64,000 nt of DNA from Aedes albopictus (GCF_035046485.1 NC_085138.1:288606089-288670088), one strand, 5' to 3'; positions 21,732-33,060 are shown, counted from the first letter of the stretch. The notes: generated by a model not told the origin, from the sequence alone. A program made the numbers and translations.

Positions 21732-22486
21732 AATAAGTGTTCGGTAATTTTAGGTGATATTGGGACGCATTCTGAGAGAAGTCGGTTCCTCCCAATAAAT
21801 GTTCGGTAATTCAAGGTGATATTAGGGGGCATCTTAGGGAAGTTGAGTCCTCCCAATAAGTGTTCGGTAAATTTAGGTAATAGTGGGGAGCATTCTGAGG
21901 GAAGTCGGTTCCTCCCAATAAGTGTTCGGTAATTTTAGGTGATATTGGGAAGCATTCTGAGGGAAGTCGGTTCCTCCCAATAAGTGTTCGGTAATTTTAG
22001 GTGATATTGGGGGACATTCTTAGGGAAGCTGGGTCCTACCGATAAGTGGTCGGTAATTTTAGGTGATATTGGGGGGCATTCTGAGGGAAGTCGGTTTCTC
22101 CCAATAAGTTTTCGGTAATTTTAGGTGATATTGGAGAGCATTCTGAGGGAAGTCGGTTCCTCCCAATAAGTGTTCGGTAATTCTAGGTGATATTGGGGAG
22201 CATTCTGAGGGAAGTCGGTTCCTCCCAATAAGTGTTCGGTAATTTTAGGTGATATTGGGACGCATTCTGAGAGAAGTCGGTTCCTCCCAATAAATGTTCG
22301 GTAATTCTAGGTGATATTAGGGGGCATCTTAGGGAAGATGGGTCCTCCCAATAAGTGTTCGGTAAATTTAGGTAATATTGGGGAGCATTCTGAGGGAAGT
22401 CGGTTCCTCCCAATAAGTATTCGGTAATTTTAGGTGATATTGGGAAGCATTCTGAGGGAAGTTGGTTCCTCCCAATAAGTGTTCGG

Positions 22487-22668
22487 TATTGTGAGTGCCA
22501 CGGAGTGAGGATTCGATTCCCGCTCCAGCCGGAGGAAACTTTTCGTCAAACGAAAAATCCTCCACAGGTCCACTGGGTGTTCCGTATTGTCCGTTGCCTA
22601 ATGTTAGTGAATGTTCAGTCTGTGCAACCTCTGGTTGAAGACGGTGTAGTGTCTTTTTTTAAATTCTC
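22487..22668 (+). mobile_element. tRNA-derived SINE fragment at the satellite polarity switch
   Basis: Just after the last minus-oriented unit comes AGTGAGGATTCGATTCCCGC, a tRNA B box and T arm, then CCGGAGGAAACTTTTCGTCA and a tail ending in a T run. The 5' tRNA half is missing. The plus-oriented array begins immediately after. The segment therefore forms the loop of the giant palindrome. Confidence 0.65.
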
Positions 22669-23305
22669 CCCAATATCACCTAAAATTACCGAACACTTAT
22701 TGGGAGGAACCGACTTCCCTTAGAATGCCCCCAATATCACCTAAAATTACCAAACACTTATTGGGAGGACCCAGCTTCCCTTAGAATGCCCCCAATATCA
22801 CCTAAAATTACCGAACACTTATTGGGAGGAACCAGCTTCCTCAAGAATGTCCCCCAATATCACCTAAAATTACCGAACACTTATTGGGAGGACCCAACTT
22901 CCCTCAGAATGTCCCCCAATATCACCTAAAATTACCGAACACTTATTGGGAGGACCCAGCTTTCTCAAGAATGTCCCGCAATACCACCTAAAATTAGCGA
23001 ACATTTATTGGGAGGAACCGACTTCTTTCAGAATTCCTCCTAATAACACCTAAAATTACCGAACACTTATTGGGAGGAACCGACTTCCCTCAGAATGCTC
23101 CCCAATATCACCTGAAATTACCGAACACTTATTGGGAGGAACCGACTTCCCTCAGAATGCCTCCCAATATCACCAAAAATTACCGACAACTTATCGGGAG
23201 GACCCAGCTTTCCTAAGAATGTCCCCCAATATCACCTAAAACTACCTAATACTTGTTGGGAGGAACCGACTTCCCTCAGAATGCCTCCCAATAACACCTA
23301 AAATT

Positions 23306-23428
23306 CATGCGCGTAATTACAGCGCATTTGGCCCCTCAGCTCCAATGCCGTGCTCGCTTGTCGTGCACTACGGGCAGCGTGCATGACATTGGAGCTGAGG
23401 GGCCAAATATGCTGTAGTTACGCGCATG
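23306..23428. mobile_element. 123-bp palindromic MITE, copy in right array (mirror of 20835-20957)
   Basis: The length is identical to the copy at 20835 and the sequence is its inverse, with about three substitutions. It is flanked by CTAAAATT on both sides (23298-23305, 23429-23436), the inverse of the octamer at the other copy. The same insertion point in the same unit type, mirrored, indicates duplication after insertion and not two insertions. Confidence 0.88.
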
Positions 23429-23644
23429 CTAAAATTACCGAACACTTATTGGGAGGAACCGACTTCCCTCAGAATGCCCCCCAACATCACCTTAAATTAC
23501 CGAACACTTATTGGGAGGACCCAACTTTCCTGAGAATGCCCCCCAATATCACCTAAATTACCGAACACTTATTGGGAGGAACCGACTTCCTCAGGATGCT
23601 CCTTTATATCACCTAAAATTACCGACCACTTATTGGGAGGACCC

Positions 23645-23926
23645 TCTCTCTCTCTCTTCTTGGCGTAACGTCCTCATTGGGACAAAGCCTGCTTCTCAGC
23701 TTAGTGTTCTTATGAGCACTTCCACAGTTATTAACTGAGAGCTTCCTCTGCCAATGACCATTTTGCATGCGTATATCGTGTGGCAGGCACAAAGATACTC
23801 TATGCCCAAGGAAGTCAAGGAAATTTCCTTTACGAAAAGATCCTGGACCGACCGGGAATCGAACCCGTCACCCTCAGCATGGTCATGCTGAATACCCGTG
23901 CGTTTACCGCCTCGGCTATATGGGCT
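23645..23926 (-). mobile_element. Feilai-type SINE inserted in the satellite
   Basis: The 282-bp SINE has its tRNA-like head at the right end. On the minus strand it reads ATATAGCCGAGGCGGTAAAC (A box), CATGACCATGC and GGGTTCGATTCCCGGTC (B box). It ends in a (CT/AG)n tail at 23645-23656. GGGAGGACCC flanks both sides (23635-23644, 23927-23936), a 10-bp target duplication. It is the most complete copy of this family here and serves as the reference for the split copy at 19233/31201. Confidence 0.9.
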
Positions 23927-24687
23927 GGGAGGACCCAGCTTTCCTAAAAATGTCCCCCAATATCACCTAAAATTACCAAACACTTATTGAGAGGAACCGA
24001 CTTCCCTCAGAATGCCTCCCAATAACACCTAAAATTACCAAACACTTATTAGGAGGAACCGACTTCCTCAGGATGCTCCTTTATATCACCTAAAATTACC
24101 GACCACTTATTGGGAGGACCCAGCTTCCCTAAGAATGTTCCCCAATATCACCTAAAATTACCGAACACTTATTGGGAGGAACCGACTTCCCTGCTCTCCC
24201 ATATCACCTAAAATTACCGAACACTTATTGGGAGGACCCAGCTTAACTAAGAATGTCCCCCAATATCAGATGAAATTACCTAATACTTATTGGGAGGAAT
24301 CGACTTCCCTCAGGATGCTCCTTTATATCACCTAAAATTACCGACCACTTATTGGGAGGACCCAGCTTCCCTAAGAATGTTCCCCAATATCACCTAAAAT
24401 TACCGAACACTTAATGGGGGGAACCGACTTCCCTCAGAATGCCCCCCAATATCACCTGAAATTACCGAAAACTTATTGGGAGGAACCGACTTCACTCAGA
24501 ATGCTCCCCAATATCACCTAAAATTACCGAACACTTATTGGGAGGACCCAACTTCCCTAAGATGCCCCCTAATATCACCTAGAATTACCGAACACTTATT
24601 GGGAGGAACCGACTTCCATCAGAATGCTCCCCAATATCACCTAAAATTACCGAACACTTATTGGGAGGAACCAGCTTCCCTTAGAAT

Positions 24688-25246
24688 CAGTGTGTGGATT
24701 TTTATCGCGAACCACTGAATGGTCCATGCTCAGCAAGTGATACATTCGCGATTGTAACATTTCATGAACCAACATGATCGGGAACGCTCCCCGAAATGCT
24801 GTTCATTCTCTTGCCCGGTTCGATACGAGAGCGCAATCAAGAGAGAAGATGCTCGATGACGCTAATGAAAGCGATGCATTCGGTAAGAATATTTTATTGC
24901 CATAATTCTTTTTTTTATTGTGACTACACAACCTGCAACGTCATGAATACAGTTAAATTAAATAGTATTTCACGTTTTTAAAGCGAAAACGCATTAAATA
25001 CTGATGAAAATAACGATTATTCACAGTTGCCCCAAGCCAACGATGAGCGATCATCGGTAAGTGTTACACTTAGCGATGCCCGCTCATCGCCGCAGCTTGT
25101 TTATATCGGAGTATCCTCTTTGTGTTTCTTCGTGAACCATGCGACTCGACGAGAGAACATACACCGCTTGGTAATTGAAACAGAACCAACAGAAGGGAAG
25201 AAACACTGCCGAGTGGTTCACTGATCACTTTTTCGTCCAAACACTG
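24688..25246. mobile_element. hAT-like non-autonomous element inserted in the satellite
   Basis: CTTAGAAT lies on both sides (24680-24687, 25247-25254), an 8-bp duplication. The ends are CAGTGTGTGGA and the inverse of CAGTGTTTGGA, with GAACCACT a little further in on both sides. CAGTG-type ends and 8-bp duplication point to hAT. It is 559 bp, without a full transposase, but contains a small frame with a plausible intron (see 24796-25224). Confidence 0.85.
24796..25224 (+). CDS. possible two-exon small ORF inside the hAT-like element
   Basis: An ATG at 24796 opens a 29-codon frame that reaches a donor-like CG|GTAAGA at 24883. An acceptor TTATTCACAG ends at 25026. Joining the two is phase 0 and continues in frame for 65 codons to a TGA at 25222-25224, giving a 94-residue product. 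The 144-bp intron has the GT...AG ends and is AT-rich, with a T run. I recognise no domain. It could be the decayed remnant of a transposase, a captured host fragment or chance. Starts further upstream were not excluded. Confidence 0.3.
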
Positions 25247-28200
25247 CTTAGAATGTCTCCCAATATCACCTAAAATTACCGAACACTTATTGGGAGGAAC
25301 CGACTTCCCTCAGAATGCTCCCCAATATCACCTTAAATTACCGAACACTTATTGGGAGGACCCAACTTCCCTAAGAATGTCCCCCAATATCACCTAAAAT
25401 TACCAAACAATTATTGGGAGGAACCAACTTTCCTCGGAATGTCCCCCAAAATCACCTAAAATTACCGAACACTTATTGGGAGGAACCGACTTCCCTCAGA
25501 ATGCCCCCCAATATCACCTTAAATTACCGAACACTTATTGGGAGGACCCAACTTTCCTGAGAATGCCCCCCAATATAACCTCAATTACCGAACTACTTAT
25601 TGGGAGGAACCGACTTCCCTCAGAATGCCCCCCTATATCACCTAAAATTATCGAACACTTATTGGGAGGAACCGACTTCACTCAGAATGCCCCCCAATAT
25701 CACCTAAAATACCTAACACTTATTGGGAGGAACCGACTTTCCTCAGAATGCCTCCCAATATCACCTAAAATTATCAAACACTTATTGGGAGGACCCAGCT
25801 TCCCTTGGAATGTCTCCCAATATCACCTAAATTTACCGAACACTTATTAAGAGGAACCAACTTCCCTCAGAGTGCCCTCCAATATCACCTAAAATTACCG
25901 AACACTAATTGGGAGGACCCAACTGTCTTAAGAATGCCCCCCAATATCACCTTAAATTACCGAAAATTATTGAGAGGAACCAACGTTCCTCGGAATGCTT
26001 CCCAATATCACCTAAAATTACCGAACACTTATTGGGAGGAACCGACTTCCCTCAGAATGCTCCCCAATATTACCTAAATTTACCGAACACTTATTGGGAG
26101 GACCCAACTTCCCTAAGATGCCCCCTAATATAACCTAGAATTACCGAACACTTATTGGGAGGAACCGACTTCTCTCAGAATGCGTCCCAATATCACCTAA
26201 AATTACCGAACACTTATTGGGAGGAACCGACTTCCCTCAGAATGCTCTCCAATATCACCTAAAATTACCGAACACATATTGGGAGAAACCGACTTCCCTC
26301 AGAATGCCCCCCAATATCACCTAAAATTACCGACCACTTATCGGGAGTACCCAGCTTCCCTAAGAATGTCCCCCAATATCACCTAAAATTACCGAACACT
26401 TATTGGGAGGAACAGACTTCCCTCAGAATACCTCCCAATATCACCTAAAATTACCGAACACTCATTGGGAGGAACCGACTTCCCTCAGAATGCCTCCCAA
26501 TATCACCTAAAATTACCGAACACTTATTGGGAGGAACCGACTTCCTTCAGAATTCCTCCCAATAACACCTAAAATTACCGAACACTTATTGGGAGGAACA
26601 GACTTCCCTCAGAATGCCTCCCAATATCACCTAAAATTACCGAACACTTATTGGGAGGAACCGACTTCCCTCAGAATGCCCCCCAATATCACCTAAAATT
26701 ACCGACCACTTATCGGGAGGACCCAGCTTCCCTAAGAATGCTCCCCAATATCACCTAAAATTACCGAACACTTATTGGGAGGAACAGACTTCCCTCAGAA
26801 TGCCTCCCAATATCACCTAAAATTACCAAACACTTATTGGGAGGAACCGACTTCCCTCCGAATGCCTCCCAATATCACCTAAAATTACCGAACACTTATT
26901 GGGAGGAACAGACTTCCCTCAGAATGCCCCCCAATATCACCTAAAATTACCGACCATTTATCGGGAGGACCCAGCTTCCCTAAGAATGCTCCCCAATATC
27001 ACCTAAAATTACCGAACACTTATTGGGAGGAACAGACTCCCTCAGAATGCCTCCCAATATCACCTAAAATTACCAAACACTTATTGGGAGGAACCGACTT
27101 CCCTCAGAATGCCTCTCAATATCACCTAAAATTACCGACCACTTATCGGGAGGACCCAGCTTCCCTAAGAATGTCTCCCAATATCACCTAAAATTACCGA
27201 ACACTTATTGGGAGGACCCAGCTTCCCTAAGAATATCCCCCAATATCAGATAAAATTACCAAACACTTATTGGGAGGACCCAGCTTCCCTAAGAATGTCC
27301 CCCAATATCAGATAAAATTACCTAATACTTATTGGGAGGAACCGACTTCCCTCAGAATGCCTCCCAATATCACCTAAAATTTACCGAACACTTATTGGGA
27401 GGAACCGACTTCCCTCAGAATGCCTCCCAATATCACCTAAAATTACCGACCACTTATCGGGAGGACCCAGCTTCCCTAAGAATGTCTCCCAATATCACCT
27501 CAAATTACCGAACACTTATTGGGAGGAACCGACTTCCCTGCTCTCTCATATCACCTAAAATTACCGAACACTTATTGGGAGGACCCAGCTTCCCTAAGAA
27601 TGTCCCCCAATATCAGATAAAATTACCAAACACTTATTGGGAGGAACAGACTTTCCTCAGAATGCCTCCCAATATCACCTAAAATTCACCGAACACTTAT
27701 TGGGAGGAACCGACTTCCCTCAGAATGCCTCCCAATATCACCTAAAATTACCGAACACTTATTGGGAGGAACCGACTTCCCTCAGAATGCCCCCCAATAT
27801 CACCTAAAATTACCGACCACTTATCGGGAGGACCCAGCTTCACTAAGAATGCTACCCAATATCACCTATAATTACCGAACACTTATTGGGAGGAACAGAC
27901 TTCCCTCAGAATGCCTCCCAATATCACCTAAAATTACCAAACACTTATTGGGAGGAACCGACTTCCCTCAGAATGCCTCCCAATATCACCTAAAATTACC
28001 GAACACTTATTGGGAGGAACAGACTTCCCTCAGAATGCCTCCCAATATCACCTAAAATTACCGAACACTTATTGGGAGGACCCAGCTTCCCTAAGAATGT
28101 CCCCCAATATCAGATAAAATTACCTAATACTTATTGGGAGGAACCGACTTCCCTCAGAATGCTCCCCAATATCACCTTAAATTACCGAACACTTATTGGG

Positions 28201-30010
28201 AGGACGGCTTCCCTCAGAATGCCCTCCAATATCACCTAAAATACCGAAAACTTATTGGGAGGACCCAGCTTCCTTTAGAATGTCTCCCAATATCACCTAA
28301 AATTACCGAACACTTATTAAGAGGAACCAACTTCACTCAGAATGCCCCCCAATATCACCTAAAATTACCGAACTTTTATTGGGAGGACCCAACTTTCCTG
28401 AGAATGCCCCCCAATATCACCTAAAATTACCGAACACTTATTGGGAGGAACCGACTTCCCTCAGAATGCTCCCCAGTATCACCTGAAATACCGAAAACTT
28501 ATTGGGAGGACCCAGCTTCCTTTAGAATGTCTCCCAATATCACCTAAAATTACCGAACACTTATTAAGAGGAACCAACTTCACTCAGAATGCCCCCCAAT
28601 ATCACCTAAAATTACCGAACTTTTATTGGGAGGACCCAACTTTCCTGAGAATGCCCCCCAATATCACCTAAAATTACCGAACACTTATTGGGAGGAACCG
28701 ACTTCCCTCAGAATGCTCCCCAGTATCACCTGAAATTACCGAACACTTATTGGGAGGAACCGACTTCCCTCAGAATGCTCCCCAGTATCACCTGAAATTA
28801 CCGAATACTTATTGGGAGGAACCGACTTCCCTCAGAATGCCCCCTTATATCACCTAAAATTACCGAACACTTATTGGGAGGACCCAACTTTCCTGAGAAT
28901 GCCTCCCAATATTACCTAAAATTACCGAAAACTTATTGGGAGGAACCGACTTCACTCAGAATGCTCCCCAATATCACCTGAAATTACCGAACACTTATAG
29001 GGAGGAACCGACTTCCCTCAGAATGCCCCCCAATATCACCTAAAATTACCGAATACTTATTGGGAGGAACCGACTTCCCTCAGAATGCCCCCTTATATCA
29101 CCTAAAATTTCCGAACACTTATTGGGAGGACCCAACTTTCCTGAGAATACCCCCCAATATTACCTAAATTACCAAACACTTATTAGGAGGAACCGACTTC
29201 CCTCAGAATGCTCCCCAATATCACCTGAAATTACCGAACACTTATAGGGAGGAACCGACTTCCCTCAGAATGCCCCCCAATATCACCTAAAATTACCGAA
29301 CACTTATTGGGAGGAATCGACTTCCCTCAGAATGCCCCCCAATATCACCTAAAATTACCGAACACTTATTGGGAGGACCCAACTTTCCTGAGAATGCCCC
29401 CCAATATCACCTAAATTACCGAACACTTATTGGGAGGAACCGACTTCCCTCAGAATGCCCCCCAATATCACCTAAAATTACCGAACACTTATTGGGAGGA
29501 ACCGACTTCCCTCAGAATGCCCCCCAATATCACCTAAAATTACCGAACACTTATTGGGAGGACCCAACTTTCCTGAGAATGCCCCCCAATATCACCTAAA
29601 TTACCGAACACTTATTGGGAGGAACCGACTTCCCTCAGAATGCCCCCCAATATCACCTAAAATTACCGAACACTTATTGGGAGGACCCAACTTTCCTGAG
29701 AATGCCCCCCAATATCACCTAAATTACCGAACACTTATTGGGAGGAACCGACTTCCCTCAGAATGTCCCCCAATATCACCTGAAATTTCCGAACACTTAA
29801 TGGGAGGAACCGACTTGCTCAGAATGCTCCCCAATATCACCTAAAATTACCGAACACTTATTGGGAAGAACCGACTTCCCTCAGAATGCCCCCCAATATC
29901 ACCTAAAATTACCGAACACTTATTTAAAGGACCCATCTTCCCTCACAATGCCCCCAATATCTTCTAAAGTTCTCAAACATTCATTTAAAAACCCCAACTT
30001 CCCGCAATAA

Positions 30011-31200
30011 TCCACCTTAATATCACCCATTCATACTTAAATAGTACAGAACAGACTGTGTACCCGATGGCACGTAATGCCAGAAAAAATATTAATCACA
30101 GCTTATTTAGCAAATTAGCATACATTAATGTTGTATGTAATTAATTATGGAATTATTTATTGAATTACTTATTTAAAATCAATAAAATAATATCTGACTT
30201 CGTCAGCATAACCCCACCCCATCTGAATAGCACCGCAGTTCGACTGCGAGTGCAAGGAAACCCAACTCGGCAGAGGATTTTAAACACCACGCAGCTCGTC
30301 TTGCTCTCGGCGACCAACATTAGTATCGCGACTAGCATAGCAATGTTTTAAAAATCTTGCGCGCGTCCTTTCGCACGCAACCTCCGCATTGCTTTCCGCC
30401 ATAGCGGAAATTCGATGCGCCGCTTTGAACTGTGCGCTTTCCCCACATCAACAATAACAGAGGCATGGTCATGGCTACAAACTTCTCCGGCTCTCCACCC
30501 GAACGACCAACTCGCCCAGATTGGTGCAATGTTTGTTATGCACGACCAAACATAACACCAATCAGGACCAGTTGGTTGGTTGTGTGGCAATGTTTGGCTA
30601 TTCATGTGCGTTGCAATAGTTTCGTTTGCCTGCTGGTGGGAGAGAAAACAGCAAGCACACGAACGGGAAGTGCTGCCAAAGCACGGTTCAATGAAATCGG
30701 GGCGATGTTTTTCGCAATTCGATGAGTTTCTTACCTAACTTTGAATTAAATATTGTGGCCAAACTACAAAAAATTCAATGTTGGTCCCAAAGAGAGTTTG
30801 GTAGAAAATAACATAAACAATCTTTTGTAGAATATCACTTTTCTACTTTACTACGTGTTTTCATTAAATAACAACAAAAATACCTAAAAAAAGAGCATTT
30901 TTTTCGGCTTTTGCCGCAAACTTTCCAAAATTTAAACATGTTAATCACTTTAGATCGAGTTTTTGTCCAAGAAGCATAACAGCACAATGGTTCACGCTTT
31001 CAATTCATGCAAAAAGATTGAGATTTTGATTAAAGATAGCTGAGATACAATTTTTTGAAGTTTTGCATGTTAAAAATCATAGAATTTTGAATAACTCACT
31101 TAGCAGTGATTTGCGACCCCATGTTCCTTGGGCACTTTTTCATGTCTCATTAAGACCTATCTGCCCCCAAATTATTTAAAGTCCGGAAACAAACACCCTG
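30011..31200 (-). repeat. right terminal arm of the giant fold-back
   Basis: The arm is the inverse of 19292-20484. It ends in the inverse of CAGGGTGTTTGTTTCCGG. Differences include short substitutions and one extra C run (CTGCCCCCAAATT here against one G fewer in the left arm). Confidence 0.85.
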
Positions 31201-31330
31201 TATATACATAAAAAATATTCATGGACAGAGGAAACTCTCAGTTAATATCTGTGGAATTGCTCATAGAACATTAAGCTGAGAAGAAGGTATTGTCCCAGTG
31301 AAGACGTTACGCCAGGTAGAAGAAGATGCA
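31201..31330 (+). mobile_element. right part of the Feilai-type SINE split by the giant fold-back
   Basis: GACAGAGGAAACTCTCAGTT, AATATCTGTGGAA, ATTAAGCTGAGAAG and GACGTTACGCCAGG match the 3' half of the SINE at 23645-23926. With the part ending at 19291 it makes one SINE lacking most of its tRNA head. Confidence 0.8.
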
Positions 31331-32257
31331 TATTGATGATAAAAAATGAGATAAACGAGAATGATTTTTTTGCGTACCCACAATTATAGCCACCACTGTA
31401 TGCTTCTACTAGCTTTGAGAGAAAAAATGTGGAAGAGCTTGCTATAACGTTTAAAAAACGTCTGGGTAACAACTTTTCAACAGACTCAAATATCAGTTTC
31501 AATTTTGTTTATATATGATCGTCACTACGACAAAATAACTAAATTACAACATGTTACTTGTCGGCGACATCTGTCAAAATGTCAAAATATTTCCAGAATA
31601 AACCGCAAATTACTCTATAAACGGTCCAGAATCTCGTCGTTGTTAACAACGATTGTGTAGTTCTTATGGAATTTCAAGTAAATAACGTATAGTCATCAAT
31701 TGTTAGCCCCGAGAAATCATGTTCGGAGCATGGCGATGAATATTTCGTGATTGTACGGGGTTCCCGAGTTGTGGAAATGGGCCAGCTGCATGTCGATGCG
31801 ATCAATGGAAGCACCCAACAGCATACCGAAACAGTGCCCGGACCGTCGAATCAGTGAAAATGGAACATAACACCTTGCATAACAATCTTTCTAAATATGT
31901 AGGCGGAAAAGTAGATCATTACAAGAAGAGGCTATATTATATTACAACTTGTGGAAACGTGACACTGATAAAAAAGGCACCCGAAAACGATCGCTGTTAT
32001 GCCACTTGCGGAAGAACTCAGTTCGGCGGATAATTATATTGTTCCTGGGCTATCGAGCTGTTTTTGGAATTCAGCGGGTACTCGATCCTGCTCGGGGCCA
32101 GCTTTCTAGGTCCAATAATAATTGCTATTTGATGTAATCTATTAACTACAACATGATCGGAATTTATTGAGGTATAGAAACGTAAACACTTTCATGATAG
32201 GATGGTAAATAATGTGTGAGGCTCTAATAAAGTTGAGCATATGTTTTTTTTTACGTA
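31331..32257. other. spacer, no gene seen
   Basis: Only short frames without domains occur. Composition is moderate between 31640 and 32110. No repeat of this window matches it. Confidence 0.4.
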
Positions 32258-32472
32258 GGGTATGTGTGCCATCAGTAATCTCATGCTCCCATTTTCATCC
32301 TATTCGAAAACAAGCGATTACGGCACCGATTGACTCCGTTCTTTTTATTTTCATGGGTGCTTACTTCTAATAAAAAATACAAAAATAAGAAACAAAACAA
32401 ACAGCGCTTCAATCCTTTGTTTTTCGTGGGATGAAAATGGGAGCCACATGTTTAATAAGGGAACCAATACCC
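32258..32472 (+). mobile_element. TA-flanked MITE with GGGTAT termini, copy 1
   Basis: TA flanks both ends (32256-32257, 32473-32474). The left end GGGTATGTGTGCC and the inverse right end GGGTATTGGTTCCC are similar. Internal words (ACAAACAGCGCTTCAATCC, AAAAATACAAAAATAAGAAA) recur inverted at 37542-37767. Confidence 0.7.
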
Positions 32473-32864
32473 TATTTCAAACATAATGAAGCCTACGATA
32501 TTTTTTCCTTGTTTGTTTCCAGTCAACATAAATAATGCTCTATTACAACACAAGATGTTTTCTGATCTGCTTATAACACATTTATATAATAACTTTGGAA
32601 ATTTTGATTTCTAAAGATGTTTTCTGTGTTACTTGGGAAGCGTGCTACGTCGTCTCCCTATGCTCGCTGTAGGAAAAAGCTTGACTTCCACCACCAGGTT
32701 CGCTAGTGTTGAGCTTTCAAACGAGCAGTGCTTTTCGTGACAAAGATTTACCCCCGTGGTTAATGTGTTTATTCAATCACGGAACACTGGCAATTTTTAT
32801 AAAGAAGCGTCCATAAAAGACGTAGCTTTTTAGGGGGAGGGGGAGACTGGGCTTGAGTGACGAG

Positions 32865-33060
32865 CAGGGATGCCATATCCCTTTATCTGTATTATACAGA
32901 TTTATATGTATTATACGGATTTTTGAGCATCCGTACAGATTTCGTTTTATATGAAATAAAGATTTTTGAGCTAGAAAGGATATTTTATTTTTGTATGGAA
33001 TACCTACAGATTTTTGAAAATAGTGATACAGATTTTTCAAAAAACCATCTGGCATCCCTG
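32865..33060 (+). mobile_element. hAT-type MITE with CAGGGATGCCA termini
   Basis: GTGACGAG flanks both sides exactly (32857-32864, 33061-33068). The ends are CAGGGATGCCA and the inverse of CAGGGATGCCAG. The 196-bp body is AT-rich with repeated ACAGATTT words and encodes nothing. Eight-base duplication and CAGGG-type ends fit hAT. Confidence 0.9.

Larger units (their letters stand above)
20485..22486 (-). repeat. 62-bp satellite array, minus orientation, about 27 units
   Basis: Units of about 62 bp repeat with few length changes. Each holds CCTCCCAATA (seen inverted as TATTGGGAGG) on either side of a 20-base spacer, so every monomer can fold on itself, and each carries TTCGGTAATTTTAGGTGAT. 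Two insertions lie within: 20835-20957 and 21565-21731. The unit number is array length divided by 62 after subtracting these. Confidence 0.9.
22669..30010 (+). repeat. 62-bp satellite array, plus orientation, about 102 units
   Basis: This is the same unit as 20485-22486 but inverted. Several monomer variants alternate (units with GGAACCGACTTCCCTCAG and units with GGACCCAGCTTCCCTAAG), and stretches around 26160-27100 and 28190-28680 repeat the same variant order, which points to multi-unit (higher-order) duplication. Insertions at 23306, 23645 and 24688 are listed separately. Frames of up to 124 codons run through it only because the units are poor in stop codons. Confidence 0.92.
19292..31200. 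mobile_element. 11.9-kb fold-back element with internal 62-bp satellite arrays
   Basis: The ends are CAGGGTGTTTGTTTCCGG and its exact inverse. The inverted match continues for about 1.2 kb (19292-20484 against 30011-31200), then passes into arrays of one 62-bp unit that run in opposite orientations and meet at 22487-22668. TATA lies outside both ends (19288-19291, 31201-31204). Alignment of the flanks with a sister SINE shows that one TATA is extra, so it is a 4-bp target duplication. No transposase is encoded; the element is non-autonomous. Superfamily is unassigned. The architecture recalls Drosophila FB elements and Galileo, which also carry tandem repeats in long inverted arms, but sequence relatedness is not implied. 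Confidence 0.85.
18153..32637. mobile_element. hypothetical outer CCCAAGTAACA element enclosing the giant fold-back
   Basis: CCCAAGTAACACAG begins at 18153, and the exact inverse of those 14 bases ends at 32637. AA lies outside both ends (18151-18152, 32638-32639). If these ends belong together, the element has been swollen to 14.5 kb by the 11.9-kb fold-back and other insertions, leaving roughly 2 kb of its own. The alternative is two unrelated ends of the same abundant family; AA flanks are common in such AT-rich DNA. Confidence 0.35.

Noticed and set aside
23840..23926. tRNA gene on the minus strand
   Set aside because: It is the head of a SINE bounded by a 10-bp target duplication.
20700..29850. 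Many frames of 60-124 codons reading like MGGTDFPQNAPQYHLKLPNT
   Set aside because: They are translations of the 62-bp satellite. The unit is not a multiple of three, so the frames step through all phases, and they stay open only because the unit has few stops.
20485..30010. CRISPR array
   Set aside because: Units are contiguous near-identical monomers with no unique spacers, inside a fold-back element of eukaryotic type.
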